DNA of 64,000 bases from Aphrocallistes beatrix (GCA_963281255.1 OY725497.1:4208968-4272967); one strand, 5' to 3'. Positions 21,709-35,800 are shown, numbered from the stretch's first letter. The notes: generated by a model not told the origin, from the sequence alone. Numbers and translations: made by a program.

Positions 21709-24700
21709 ATGCTAATTCTGAAATTCTTCTTGGCTTGTCTCCTTCTGCCCTGCGTGACAACTCGACTGACAGATGATGCCTCCTGTCCCCCCGTGGAGCC
21801 TCTCACGGAATCAGCTGTGTGCGGCGCTGGTGAGGAGCGTGTCTGCTACCAGGAGAGGTCAAGTCGGAACCTAGAGGTGTCCATCGCCTTTACAAACCTG
21901 TGTGAGAGCGGCCAGTGTCCAGTCTCACAGCTCACCCCCGTAATCGCCAGGAGAGGGGACTCCATCAGTCTCTCTTTCTCAGAAGAGCCGTTCTTCCGAC
22001 TCCCCTCAGGTCTCTCCGTCTACTCTTTCTCGTCGCTGAACTCCTTCATAGCCTGTGACAGCTCCGGCTATGACCAGCTGGTGCAGTCCGGGAGTCAGGT
22101 GCTCAACGCTACTCTCTCCGCCGAGTCCCTCTCTGCTGGCGTCAACTACCTCTCCTTCTCCACTGACATATCTTGCATCTACCTCAGGATGGTTGGTTGT
22201 GTTCCTCTCTGATAGCTGCGTAACGCTGATATAATAATGCACGTCATCCAGGTGGTGAATGTACAGCTGGCGGACTGCACGGCTCCTGGGTCAGAGGCCG
22301 TGTGCGGGGGAGTGGGTGTGTGTGCAGCGCCCACCGACCCATTCTCTGGAGCAGGGTTCTCCTGTGTGTGTCCTCTATCAGACGGGGCCAGCTACAGAGA
22401 CAGATACTGCTCAGACCTCGACGAGTGTAGCTCTTCTCCCTGCCAGAACGGGAGTTGTTCTGAGCTGGATGAATGCGGATTCAGGTGTGACTGCACTCCA
22501 GGATATGCAGGAGACAGATGCGAAGTGAGTTATCCATGGTTGAATGTTTCACAACACGAAACTTTTGTTTTAGAAATATATAATTTAGTTTGCTGATGGT
22601 TGCAACCCCAATCCTTGTGTCTATGGTGCTTGCATCACAGAGAACTCGACCAGTTTCCGTTGTGTGTGTTCTCAAGGCTTCATGGGGCGTATGTGTGAGG
22701 AGAAAGTGAACAATTGCTCACCAAACTTGTGCCAGAACGGTGCTATCTGTAACAACCTCATCGACGATTTCACGTGCAACTGCTTGCTGGGATTCACTGG
22801 AGCTCTGTGTGAGAGCCGCATTGACTACTGCAACCACTCTCTGTGTATGGGCGGGCAGTGTGCCAACCTGACAGGTGGCTACACCTGTATCTGTCCTCCT
22901 GGTGGAAGGCAGGACACGACATGTGGGTGTTACCCAGGACTTTGCGTGAATGGAAGTTGCAACAGCACAGGTGGATACGCTGTGTGTATGTGTCCTAACG
23001 GATTCTCTGGTGTGAGGTGTGAAACGGACCTAGATCTGTGTGAGATTCAGAAACCTTGTTCTGAGTTTGGATCTTGCATGGAGAGTACAGATGGTCAGCT
23101 GACTTTCTGTGTGTGTCAGTCTACACACACTGGGGCTGACTGCTCAACACCTATAGACCCGTGTTTCGACGTCACGTGTAACTCTAGAGGTGAATGTATG
23201 CCTCTACCGGATGGGTACACGTGTGTGTGCGAGATAGGATTCAGTGGAGATGAGTGCGAAGTGCTAGACCCCTGTAGCGCTAGTCCCTGTGCTAACGGCT
23301 CCACCTGCATCAACGCTACTAGCAACACAGGAGATCAGGTCAGTGCATAGGATGCATAAGGTCAGTGCTACTCGCACTCTTAATTGTTCTCTCTGATGTA
23401 GTTCCAGTGCTTGTGTCCATTCGGTGTGACGGGGAGGACATGTGACACTCCCGTCACGTGTGAAGACCTGCCTTGTAACAACGGCACCTGCGCCACAGAC
23501 CCCGTCACAGGAGCAGTTCAGTGCATATGTCCGCTAGAGGCGACAGGGGACTACTGTGAGTTGGAGCTGGATATTGTCACTCCTCGGTTCAAAGGGACAC
23601 AGTCCTATCTCGGATACCCAGCCCCCGATCTGAGAGCGAGGAGCCAGCTCCGCATCAGATTCAGGGCCTGGCAGCCAGACGGCATCATTTTGTTCGGCAG
23701 CCGGAGCTCCACGGGAGTGGGGGACTACGTCCTGGTACAGCTGTCGCAAGGACTGGTGTCCGTGGGAGTGGACTGCGGGTCTGGAGAAGGGTGGACCCAA
23801 ATAGAAACGCAGCGACTAGATGATGATATCTACCACGTCCTGGACATCAAGCTAGACTCTTGTAGTGTCGAGCTAAGTGTGAATAAGTGGCACTCTTCAG
23901 GAACCACTGCATCAGGCGCTAGCGACACCATCAACCTATCTGGGCTGTTCTACTTGGGCGGGGTTCCTGAGGGTGCAGCGCTCCCCCCGGGCGTGTCCAG
24001 GACAGGAATGACGGGGTGTGTGTCCGCGGTGGAGATAGACAGCGAGAGTCTGAGTCTCAGCAGCCCTGAGACCGGGATGAACGTGGACAACTGCGACGAG
24101 AATGTGTGCCAGGGTGTGCAGTGCTCCAACGGAGGCAGATGTGTCCACAGCAGCAGTAACAGCACAGGTAGGAGCTAATACTAACCCTCTGCATAAGCGC
24201 GCTGATACCCTCTCCCGTTTAGAATACAGCTGCATCTGTGCGGACGGAGCGGAGCTGGCTTCCTGTGGACTCCCGGCCTGTGTGGACAACCCGTGCATGC
24301 ACGGCGGACAGTGTCTGGTGCAGGGAGGACAGGCCGTCTGTCTGTGTCAGCCCTTCTTCGCCGGCGCTCTCTGCGAGAGGAAAGCTAACCTGAGCACCCC
24401 GCTCTTCTCAGGCAGCCAGCAGAGCTACATCAAGTACGGCCTGACACGCCAGGAGCTGGTCTATCTGTCGATGCGAATTAAACCCAGTGAAAACCTCCTG
24501 TCTGGTGTGCTCGCCTACACGAGCGAGAGAGAGGACGGACTCGGGGACTACCTGCTCCTGGCTCTGAGTGGAGGGTACCCTGTCCTGCAGTGGGACTTGG
24601 GGTCTGGACAAGGACTGCTGTCGGTCTCTGTACAGCTGGCTGCTGACACCTGGTACCAGATCATAGTGCGTTAGACCCATACAATACTGCATACCAAACC

Positions 24701-26522
24701 CCACCAAGCATAACAACGGAATTCTGTTAGGTGCACAGGGCGGGTAGGACCGCTACCATCGCGGTGGATGAGTACCCAGCAGTGAGTGGGAACAGCAGCG
24801 GCTCCCTCAGCATACTCAACATGGGCAGTTCCCTCTACCTGGGAGGAGTCGCCTCTCTCAGCTTCATTTCTCCCCTGGCGCTGGCACTCGGGATCAACGG
24901 GTTCAAAGGCTGCATTTCAGAATTCGAGCTACAGTCCGAAGGGATGAGGAGCGTGCTCACGAAGAAACAAGCTTCTGAATCGGGGTCTGGTGTCTCGGTG
25001 TGTGAGAGTGACCCCTGCGTTCCTAACGTGTGTCAGAACGGGGGGAGGTGCCTGAGTGTGATGGGAGGAACTTCGTGCGTCTGTCTCCCCGGATACACCG
25101 GTTCCTACTGCGGCAGTTTGCTACAGAGAGAAGACTGCAGCTCTCAACAGTGCACAGGTGCGGCCACCTGTGCACTACTAAGCTCAGGTCCCCAGTGTAT
25201 ATGTCCCCTTGGGAAGACCGGAGACAAATGCGGACAGGTTGGTATCCGATATACTATTGTCAGGTTCCTTAGACAATGACATTAGAGGTTGTAATGTTAT
25301 CTCTGTGTAGGACATCATGATAACATATCCATCTTTCACTAAATCCCCTTTCGCCTACTTACAGTACTCGATTCGAGGTCTCGCGAGCACTACCGACATC
25401 TCACTCAGTTTCTACACAGTCTCCCGCTACGGGCTCCTCTTATACACGTCACAGAAAGCTGGAGATGTTTCGGGGGACTTCCTCTCTCTAGCCGTGTTTG
25501 ATGGGAAGCTGGAACTGAGGTGGAATCTCGGATCTGGCGCTGGGCTGCTGCAAACCTCTGAAATTCTGTCATTCTCTGAATGGTATCAGGTTGAGGTGAG
25601 AAGAACCGCGAGAAGAAGCGAGTTAACCATACTCCTACTCAGCTCCGGCAATCAGGAACAGGAGAGCATCAGTGGGTACAGTCAGGGTAGCCTCACGTCT
25701 CTCAACACCAACGGACTGGTGTACGTAGGGGGAGCAGATAGTTACGTGCGGACAGCTGCTAGCTCGGGGGTAGCAGCAGGGCTTAACGGGTGCATTAGAG
25801 ATCTGTCCATCAATGGGAGGGAGTACTCACACTCTCAGGCTGATACGGGGAATGATGTTGAGTCTTGTTCTCAGCACCCATGTCTCTCTCACAGCTGTGA
25901 CACAGGGGGTACGTGTCAGCCCTCTGCCGACTTCAACACCTACAGTTGTGCTTGTTCCATCCCTCATGTGGGGCAGCTGTGCAACCAGACTGTTAGCTTT
26001 GAGAATGCTTCATTCTCTGGCAGCAGTTATGCTCAGTATGTGTCCAACAGCAACCCAGTCACTACGAAGATGGAGTTCAACTTGAGACTGATGAGGGGGG
26101 AGGGGCTGGTGCTGTGGATAGGCAGGGAGGGGGGCAGCAGCAGCAGGGATTACTTAGTGGTAGGGTTGAGGGGAGGTCGACTACAGGGGAGCTTTGATGC
26201 GGGGTCTGGGAACGTGAGTTGGGTATTCGAGACGGATATTAACGATGGACTGTGGCACAGGGTCAGGCTGAACTATGAAATGAAACGATTGAATGTATCA
26301 GTTGATTCGCAGCGACAGGAACTCTCACTACCCGGGAACAGCGAATTGTTCAACCCCTCAGGGGGTCTGTGGGTAGGAGGACACCAGGACCTGGATGTGA
26401 CGGGGTTTAGCTCGGGTCTGAAGGGCTGCATTGGTGGACTAGTCGTATCGGGTCGTGCAGTGGACTTAGACAATCCTACTGAAGTCATCAGGTCTAGAAA
26501 TGTTCTCTCCTGTGACTCATAA
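21709..26522 (+). CDS. Secreted EGF/laminin-G protein (Crumbs/EYS-like), 7 exons
   Basis: Exons are 21709-22191, 22252-22524, 22589-23338, 23402-24167, 24223-24665, 24731-25237 and 25311-26522, giving about 1477 residues. A signal peptide (MLILKFFLACLLLP) leads into a cysteine-containing N-terminal domain, then a run of about eight EGF repeats. Four laminin-G domains follow, alternating with EGF repeats (LamG starts near 23575, 24390, 25311 and 25990). The final LamG ends at the stop. There is no transmembrane helix or FERM/PDZ tail, so it is not a canonical Crumbs; the EGF-LamG alternation fits eyes-shut, agrin or Crumbs-type extracellular proteins. The first splice (donor GTTGGT at 22192) is the least certain. 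Confidence 0.82.
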
Positions 26523-26838
26523 TTATTTTTTATTTTTGTATATTCCTATATATCATCAAATTAGACATATACAGTTATATTTGTTATTACTACTTCATAT
26601 TAAAAACGCATCTATCTATCCAGTGTCAATCTGAAACGAATTGTGTAAGTTGATTGAGTACTTAGAAGAATGGAGTTAATAATTGCAGTTAGTCTATATA
26701 ACGGGGTACATGAAATCCTGACTAGAATTCGAAATACAGAAATTGAAGCTAAAATAGTATATTTCTACAATATTCAACTTCCAATCTACTCATTGGATTA
26801 CCTGGCTTTTTACAAATTAAAACTAGTCGATCGGATGA
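26523..26838. other. Intergenic spacer
   Basis: AT-rich sequence between the EGF/LamG gene and the first Twinkle exon. A 68-codon open stretch inside it shows no family features. Confidence 0.6.
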
Positions 26839-29800
26839 ATGAAACGTCTAGCTCTCACAGCCAACCTATTAACTAACAAATCCAATGCAATCAGAAAGCA
26901 TTCTTCCAAAGGAAACGGAGAGGACAAAGTCCTTCCTCTCAAGTCCTTACCGTTGCAAGACCGTGTTAAGAAAACACTGGAAGAGAAGGGGTACAAGGTT
27001 AAAGAGGGTCATGCGAACTTTATTTTACAATGTCACTTCTGTACGCGAGACGAAAGATTCCTCTATGTGAACAAGGAGTCAGGTATGAATGAACCTTAAC
27101 CTTAATTGTGTAATCATCCTATCGTTTCTTAATGTAGATTTCGATAGCTCTATGAGAAGCAAATTGATTTTGTTTATAGTAAAATGTTTATAAAGTAAAT
27201 AATTTTAAAATAATCTCTGATTAGCTTTCATTGGCTCATTTAGGCCCTAGGGTTTTAGAGGGTGTAGAATCCAGGTTTTGTATTTCAAAGCTCACTACTA
27301 CAGAAATATATTTCCTATATACCGTACATGTGATTTGACGCCTTTCCTTTCATAAGATTGAGTTTTCCATTTATTACTGCAGCATGCATGTGTGGTATAG
27401 TATTATGTAAGCGTCTGGACTCAGCGTAAACAATCAAGCAAAATAATGTAAAGAATATAATCAAGCAGATAGCCTAATCTAACAATGTCAGTGCTTGGTA
27501 GAGGAGAGCTCACTGCTTCACGAACTCATCGATGTGGCTAGGCATCTCGTCTATCTGTGTACTGTAGTACTGCTCGATGTCCCGCAGGATGCGGATATCG
27601 TCATCCTTCGCGAAATTAATAGCAACACCTTTTCTCCCAAACCTGCCAGATCTCCCGATCCTGTGGATGTAGAGTTCCCTGTTAGGCGGGAGATCGTAGT
27701 TGATGACCAGTGACACCTGCTCCACGTCGATACCTCTAGCCCAGACATCCGTGGTGATCATTACTCGGCTCTCTCCATCCCTGAATTCCCGCATGATGGC
27801 ATTCCGCTCCTTCTGATGCATCTCCCCGTGCATGTAGGAGACAGTGAAGTTGGCTTCTCTCAGCTTCTCTGCGAGCAGCTCCACCTTCCTCCGAGAGTTG
27901 CAGAATATCACAGCCTGCGTGATGACCAGCGTGTCGTACAGATCCACCAGCGTGTCAAACTTCCAGTCCTCTCTCTCCACGGACACGAAGTACTGCTTGA
28001 TCCCTTCCAGCGTCAGTTCGTCTCGCTTCACCAGGATGCGCACCGGCTCTGTCATGAACTTATTCGTCACCTCGAGGATCTCGTGTGGCAGTGTGGCGCT
28101 CACCAGTATCACTTGCAGGGAGGGGGGGAGGTAGCGGTACACCTCGTAGATCTGCTCCTTGAACCCTTTGTTCAGCATCTCATCCGCCTCGTCCAATATC
28201 AGCATTTTAATATTCCGCGTGCGGAGGGTGTGTCTCTTAATCATGTCAACAACACGTCCCGGTGTCCCTGACACCACGTGCTGTCCGAACTCTAGCTTCC
28301 TCAAGTCCTCTCCTATATTGGTCCCCCCTATGCAGGCGTGGCAGTGCAGATTCATGTAGTCCCCCAGGGCTAGCATAACGGCCTGTATCTGCAGGGCCAG
28401 CTCTCTCGTAGGGGAGAGCACCAGCACCTGTATCTCCCGGATCTGCGTGTCGATTCGCTGAAGCACTGCAATGCTGAACGTAGCTGTCTTCCCAGTCCCG
28501 GATTGCGCCTGTGCTATGACGTCACGCCCTGAAATGATGGGGCGAATGGCTCGCTGCTGGATGGCAGACGGCTTCTCGAATCCGTAGGCGTAAATCCCTC
28601 TCAGCAGACTGTCTCTCAGCCCCATCTGGTCGAACGTCTGGAACACATCTATCCCCTTGCTGCTCTCGAATACGAGCGAGTCTGCGGACACGAGGCCTGA
28701 CTTGAGAGGGGGAGCGTCCCCCTCCATCGAAACGTATCTCGCCATAGGAATTGTACGCTATATACGAATAGGTGTAATACATACAGTAAATTATATAAGA
28801 ATAAGCCCCGGGGTCTTCTATAAGAAATAAGAAGAGTCCCAGATTAATAAACGTAATTACACTATAGGATAAGCGAATGATATGATTCGTGCTGTAGGTG
28901 ACTACTCGTGCCAACCCTGCGAGAAAAAAGGTACTTGGAAACAGTTAATTAATTGGAAATCACTCATTGAGCCAACTTCTCCGAGACAAACCGTTACAGA
29001 GAAAATTAATTTCAAAAAAGCTGACGCTAATCCTGATTCGACTCAACAAGAGGATGAAACACGGCTGGACGAGTATTTTAAATCTAAGACGAGAGAGTTT
29101 ACTTCGAAAGACAAGAAAATATTAGATAAAGTAAGATATTTTATCACATACGTAATACGTAATTTAGGTACGTAATTAATAGATGGATTCTTTAAATAGT
29201 TAACAGGAACTTCTTGTTTAAAAGTGTCAAGCCTGGGTTCGTTAGATGTCAGAGTAGAGATTCCCCTCTCTTCTGCAGCGACTGAAGAAAAAGAGTCCCA
29301 AGATTTGATCCTCGCATGGCCCTGGTTCAACAACAACGTTGATCAAGTAATTACATCCATAGTTCCATTATTAACAGAGTTATTATATTTAATAGTTCGA
29401 ATCTTTAGAAATTGATCGGAGTTAAGACTCAGCATTTTGGAGATTGTAGAACAGACAGCAAACAGATTACTTACATTTACCATCCCGGGGATGTGAGAAC
29501 TGGGTTATTCGGTTGGAACACAATCGCATCAAAATCCAAGGATGTGGTGATAACTGCGAGCGAGTTTGACGCCGTAGCCTTGGTACAGAGCTGCAAGGTT
29601 AGTTGCGATTATTAATATCCAGACAACAGAAATGAATTCTAAGAATAAGATCCTGAAATGTATTTGTTCTGTGATAAAATGTAAAGACCAACACGTTGTA
29701 TATACGTACTACAATAGCATTTGATTCAAGTTACTGCGTAGAGAAGTTTAATAAGCTACCACTTATTAAAATCAAATTCCAATATAGTACTCGATCTCAT

Positions 29801-32800
29801 AAGACATGTCATAAATTAAATAATAAATGGGAATTGTTTGGAGGAAACTCAAAAATAAGAAAACCTTGGTGAGTAAACCTTCCAAGGCCTTAGAATACGC
29901 TCAAAAAGAGAAGAGAGTCAACCCTAAACCGTACCTGCATAAGAGAGATGAAAACTTTCTTCATCGCCTGAGAGGAGCGCATCTCACCGAAGTTGAAGGA
30001 GAAAATAAACCTTCAGAACAATCGAACCTTCCTAAGAAGCCCTCAGACAACGGACATAAGAAGTTAGAAGGGAAGGACATTCCTTTGGGGAAGTTGGACA
30101 TAGATCAGATAACCACTATTCTATCTAACAAGAGTAGCAATCCGGACTTGTGGACACCTGAGTACGTGAGTAAGGAGTTCAGAATTAGACTGGAGTATGC
30201 TGCTGGACTGATAAAATATTTCAACACCTTCGTGAAACCACCGGCGAAAAAGCTAGAACCTCCAGAAGACAAACAGATGGCTTCGAAGTAGCTAACGAAT
30301 TTATTGGTGTTAGGGTATTACAAATGACTGTTTCATAAATAAGCAAATAGCCCTTCTCAAAAGTTAAATATTATACATTCGATATTTATAGAACAATTAA
30401 TTTTGTTCTTAACAAACTATCCCACCAACAGTTTTGTGTAAATCTACTAACTTTTGACACAATTTCTTTCTGACAAGTTTTAGTGTTGAAAATTGCCCCC
30501 CTGCTTATTCAAATGCCCCCTTAGAAATAAAATGAAGAGATGTGATTTAGTACCTGCCCCCCTTGCATGCAAATCCGGTATGAAACAGTCTAGGATGTTA
30601 AATGGGGGGGAGAATCTGCCCCCTCCCCCCAGCATATAGAACCCTGACTTGATTCCATCGTTCAAGATAAAAATAAGTTTAATACCGAATACAAAATAAC
30701 ATTTACGAAGGGTACCCTGGCCTACAATGTATCGAAGAGTTTATAACACGAATCCTATAAGTAATACCTAAAGTAAGTACTGTTATCGTTACACTCGAAA
30801 ATACACTCCCTTCAGCTGCTTCACATCAGTAGCATATACCCCCACCCCGCCATGAGCAGCACCCCGCCAAGAGGAGAGATGTAGGTGCCAGTGAGATTGA
30901 AAAATTTGTTCAGATAGATCCCTATAGCGAACAACATAGTACCCACAAATATCAGCCCCTTTGGGACTCCATAAGGACGAGTATTAGGGAGAGCAAGGAC
31001 CAGGATGCTAGCCAAGGTCTGGTAGTTCGTAGCCAGTTCTAACTTGTGTTTTTTTCCTCGCACAGAGGTGATTTGTGTCGGATGTACCCATGTAATATGA
31101 ACGCACTTAGTCCACTGATTCCAGCCGCTTTAACCCAGAAACTCCCAGGATCCATGGATAGGAAGTTGAATGGAATTCTAGGACGCATTCCAGTTGTCAT
31201 TGTAGCAATACTAAAATAAATATCTAGTGAAAAGAAACAGCATAAATATGTAACTAATTGCGATTCTCTAAACACGGAATATTCGTGTACCCTATTAAAC
31301 GCGAGGCAACAATATACTACCTCAACACAGTGGGCTTTTTGCTGGAAATAGGAAAAAATTCTTTTTTTCGCCATCGTTTCAAACCTAGATATCCGTAATT
31401 TCATTCTGATTGAACAGGGTATTGGTTGTTATATATAGTAATGCATATTGGTTATGTTTGCACTTGTAACTTAGAAGGCTGAATTCCTTTAATGCACACT
31501 GGTCACTGAAACATTTATATCTCAAGTATCAAATTGGCTGGTGACGGGCCGGCCGTTGAATGAGACGGCTGAGTAGGCAGGGACAAGTGCCGTGCCATTG
31601 GTTATTTTTAATCGAATACAATACATTTACGAACGGTACCTTGGTCTACAATTTCTCGCAAGGGTTAATAACACGAATTATATATGTAATACCTACCTAC
31701 AGTAAGTGTACTAGTTATCTTAGAAAATACACTCTTCAGCTACATCAGTAGCATTGACCCCCATCCCAGCATGACCAGCACCCCGCCAAGAGGAGAGATG
31801 TAGGTGCCAGAGAGATCGAAAAATTTGTTCAGATAAATCCCTCCAGTGAACAACATAGTACCCACACATATCAGCCCCTTTGGGACTCCATAAGGACGAG
31901 TATTAGGGAGAGCAACGATCAGGATGCTAGCAAAGATCTGGTAGCTCGTAGCCAGTTCTATCTTATGTTTGCTTTCCTCGCTCAGAGTTGATGTGTGTTC
32001 TGTGTACCCATGTATCATGAACGCAGTTAGTCCGCCGATCCCAGCCAGTTTAACCCATAAACTCCCAGGATCCATGCGTTGGAAGTTGAATGGAATTCTA
32101 GGACGCATTCCAGTTGTCATTGCAACAATGCTAAAATAGTTATCTAGTGAAAAGGAGCAAATATGTAACTAATCGCGATTCTCTAAACGAATATTTCTGT
32201 ACCCTAATAATTAAACGTGAGGCAACAGTATACTACCACCTCAAATCTCATCAATTATCTGCTCCCGTTGCATCACCTAACTTGAAACATTCTATTTTAA
32301 GCACTTCAAATGTATTATTTAGGACGTCTGAATCAATATTCAACAAAATTTAACTGAAAAATTTATTGAACATTATATTCCAAACACTCGCCAAATATGT
32401 ACACCCAATTATCTATTCATTATACAATTGCACGAAAACTCACAAGTCATCTCGCTCAATTCATATCTGTTCTATCATTCATTAGTCATTTTAGTTTTCG
32501 CACCGCCTACGCACACAAACGTTTCAATGCTCTGAAAAACATATAAATACATGTGAAAACCTATCCTCCGAACTAGCCAACTTCTTCTTTTCTCTTCCTT
32601 GCTAACCTATGAGTAATCAATTACCAAATGAGCACCCAAGAATCACAAACTAGTCTTTTCTTTTCCACTCTTCCCCCGGCAAGTGATCTGGTTGCATTCA
32701 CTTTTAGAATAAACTCATCCAGCACTGGTACCGACTCAGCTTTTTCTTCCGTACAGCAATGTTGCATGGGTTTGGCACTGAATGCTCCTAGCTTCTTGAT

Positions 32801-35800
32801 ATCTCCTGTCGACCAGACCTCTCTCAGTACACAGTACGCGGAACCGAAGAGGAGACTACTGCTCATTACGAGCTGTGGCTCAGCTCAGACCGAGGAATAC
32901 AGAGAGAAGTTGAATGCATTCAGACTGACAGAGCCTTGCAGAGTTACAGATGTGAGTTATCAATTAGTTGAAGAGTGCTTTCGGTTCACACTATGCTCCC
33001 GACTCAGTCCCAAGTGGAACAGATTCGGAACGATGCTGGTTCAAGGGGAGGAGTTCTTGCAAGCTAAGAGAACTCAGACACTCCTTGCTGTTAGGCTAGA
33101 GGCTAACGTTCGGTTGAGAGAGTTGTGTATCTCTCTGGTTCCTTACTCGGTAACATACAGGCCTCTTGATGTGATGGACGTACTGAATATGTCACAGGAG
33201 CGAATCATGCCTAATACTCTTGAATCAGTGCAGCTGTTGTTTGGGAAAAATTTGAGTATTAAGAACATTCGCTGTCAAGTCCTGCCCAATCTGACCAGAG
33301 CCTACATCCACTCTATCACCAGAGAGCCTCTCAGGAGTTCTCCCCTCCGAGACCACTCCGCTGTTCGGGAATACTGGAAGTCTGTGCATGGCTACCAGCT
33401 GCCTCAAGAAGGGACGTCCTACGTCAATGTCTCGTTCCAGAGTAGATCCAGTCATTCCCTCACTTACCCCCTCCCCTGTGTCATAACGGAGAACAGCTTG
33501 ATCTGGCGATACAGTCCAGCTAGTGCTGAGTGGGTGTCAAGGTCCTTTATGCAGGACAGTCAGGACCGCATGCCCTCTTTCTGCGGATACCAGCTCTCCT
33601 TTTCTCAGCGAGCGAGACCTTCAGTCGAGTATCAGATCCCTAAAGACACGGACATTCCTCGTCCTAATACACAAGGCTATACCACTACTCCTATCGCCAA
33701 ACATGCGCCACTCACTCAGCCCATTCAGTCCACGCATAGTAGGGCTAAACATCCGAATGTAGTACCGCCTCAAACGGAAAGATACAAGCCTTGCTTCAAA
33801 GTTAATCCGCTCACTCATCCCATAGGTGATAAGACCACCCAGCCAAGTATAGTACAGCCTCAAACGGAGAGGTACAAGCCTTGCTTCAAAGTTAATCCCG
33901 TCAAGAAGCCTGAACCTCAAATTCAACTAAATACCCCCAAGCAACATATTCTTCCAGCCCCGTCCTCTAGTACATTTTCTTCTTCACTACCTCCCGTACC
34001 TAGCCTCACGGATACGGCTACTCCACAGAGCAGTGCAACCATTCATCCTAAGACGCAGTGCTTCAATGTTAATCGGACTGTGTCTGAAGCACAGCACGAG
34101 ACCTCCATTTTACGAGTCCCCACTCATTCACTCTCCACCGTGACTGATCCACCTGCTAAGAAGCAGAAGGTAGCCAGACCCTCAGTCCGCTTGGAAGATC
34201 TAGCTACAGCTGGACAGCTGGGGAAGGCTAGCATTCCTAACCTTGCTGAGTGGTTGAGAGAGAAGAAAATTAGCTTCAGAGCTAAGGACAAGAAGGCCCA
34301 ACTCATCAGTCTGGTTCAACAACATCTTATACTTATGTCTGAACCTTAGGCTCTGTGATAGAGGATCAGGAATTAACACTAATAGCAGACTTACGTAGGA
34401 AATACGTGTATGTCCGTATGTATAGAGAGCATAGCTAGTGAGCTTGTATCCACCAAGTAATTCATCAGAATGTTATAGTGGAGGTCACGGGACCTTGATT
34501 GTAATTCGTTATAAGCAAGGAATGCCACTTCTATGCCCTGGACAATCTACTCCTATGTCAAGTATAAATCAAAACGTGGAATATTCACATTACAGTTCTA
34601 TGATTTTATCGGATTTTACATAAAAAATTTGGGAAGACGATTTCGAAGGAACTTTGAAATGATAAAAATCTAAGCATTCTACTTTGAAAAATTAGATTTT
34701 GAATTATGTAATAAGATACGTACCACTTGTTGACCGATCTAGTCCATCCATGCAAGCGTAGGTAAGGATATGAAAGGGTCGAGAGAATATTATATCAATG
34801 TGCTCTGTAAGTGTGGTATAGTTAGATAAATAGTGTAGTTAACAGGGTAAAATACTGCATTTATGCTTCCCCTCCATTCTGCTGCTGGCTGATGTAGAGG
34901 AACATATCTTGATAGCAATTCCTGCTGATGGCTATCAGTTCCCCCAGTTCGATTTCTTTCTCTTCCCCATGACAGAACCTGACAACCACCCTCTCCTCTG
35001 CCCTCTCAACCACCTCCCCTGGCATGAACAGTCCAGTATCCGGACTGGCTAGCGCACAGTCCCCCTCCTCTATGCCCTGTCCCTCCCCATCTGGCGCCTT
35101 GAATATGTGCGCCAGTGACTGTTCTTCTATCGCCCCGTCTGAGTATTGAACCATAAAGTTCCGTGTCTTCCAGGACTTCCCTACTACCTGTCCCGCGTAG
35201 AAGACCCCGGTGTGGTCCCTACGACTCACTACCCTCGCTGTCATCCAGCCACTGTCGCGTTGAGTGGCCAGCTCACTGAGAGCAACGCATACGTCAGTCT
35301 CCACCGGCTGTATCCGATTCCACTGCACCTCACACACGACCTCATCGTATAGACGCACCATCGCACTCCCAGTCTCCTCCACCAGGTGCATGATGGCCCC
35401 AGGGGCGTAACAGCCGGGGTAGGAGGGGTGCTCTGCTAGCACCCTCTGATCAGCATACACTTCCGGTAGCTTTCTCTCGGAGCTGAGGAGTGGCAGTATC
35501 TGCACCATGGGTAGCAGGACATGGTCACCACTCACCTTGACACACACCACGTACCCCCCTTCGTGCTGCTCCACTACATCCGCCGTGTAGAACCACCCGT
35601 CCTCTCTGCTGTCCACCAACACGCGTTCTCCCGCGTAGAATGGGTCGCTTACAGGAGAGCTAACCGGCGGAGTGAGATCTTGAATCTTGAGAGCGGGACC
35701 TGTGGTTTGTAGGATAGTCGACTGCTCCTTTCCCGATGATTCCAGCTGACTGTCCTCTTCTTTCTCTTCCTTCGGAACTAGGAGCGCCTGGCCGTTCGGC

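Larger units (their letters stand above)
30683..32243. repeat. Tandem duplication around TMEM256
   Basis: Unit 1 (about 30683-31325) and unit 2 (about 31609-32243) share coding and flanking sequence on both sides, including the non-coding stretch beginning GAATACAA and the 5' flank with GATTCTCTAAAC. The units are separated by about 280 bp of non-duplicated DNA. Small indels and substitutions are scattered throughout, so the duplication is not recent. Confidence 0.85.

Noticed and set aside
27816..28271. 151-codon plus-strand frame opposite EIF4A3
   Set aside because: It lies entirely antisense to highly conserved helicase motifs, so it is a shadow of GC-rich coding sequence.
30821..31200. 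Treating the proximal TMEM256 copy as two functional small genes
   Set aside because: Both halves match consecutive parts of the intact copy in different frames, and a one-base length difference in a T-run explains the split.
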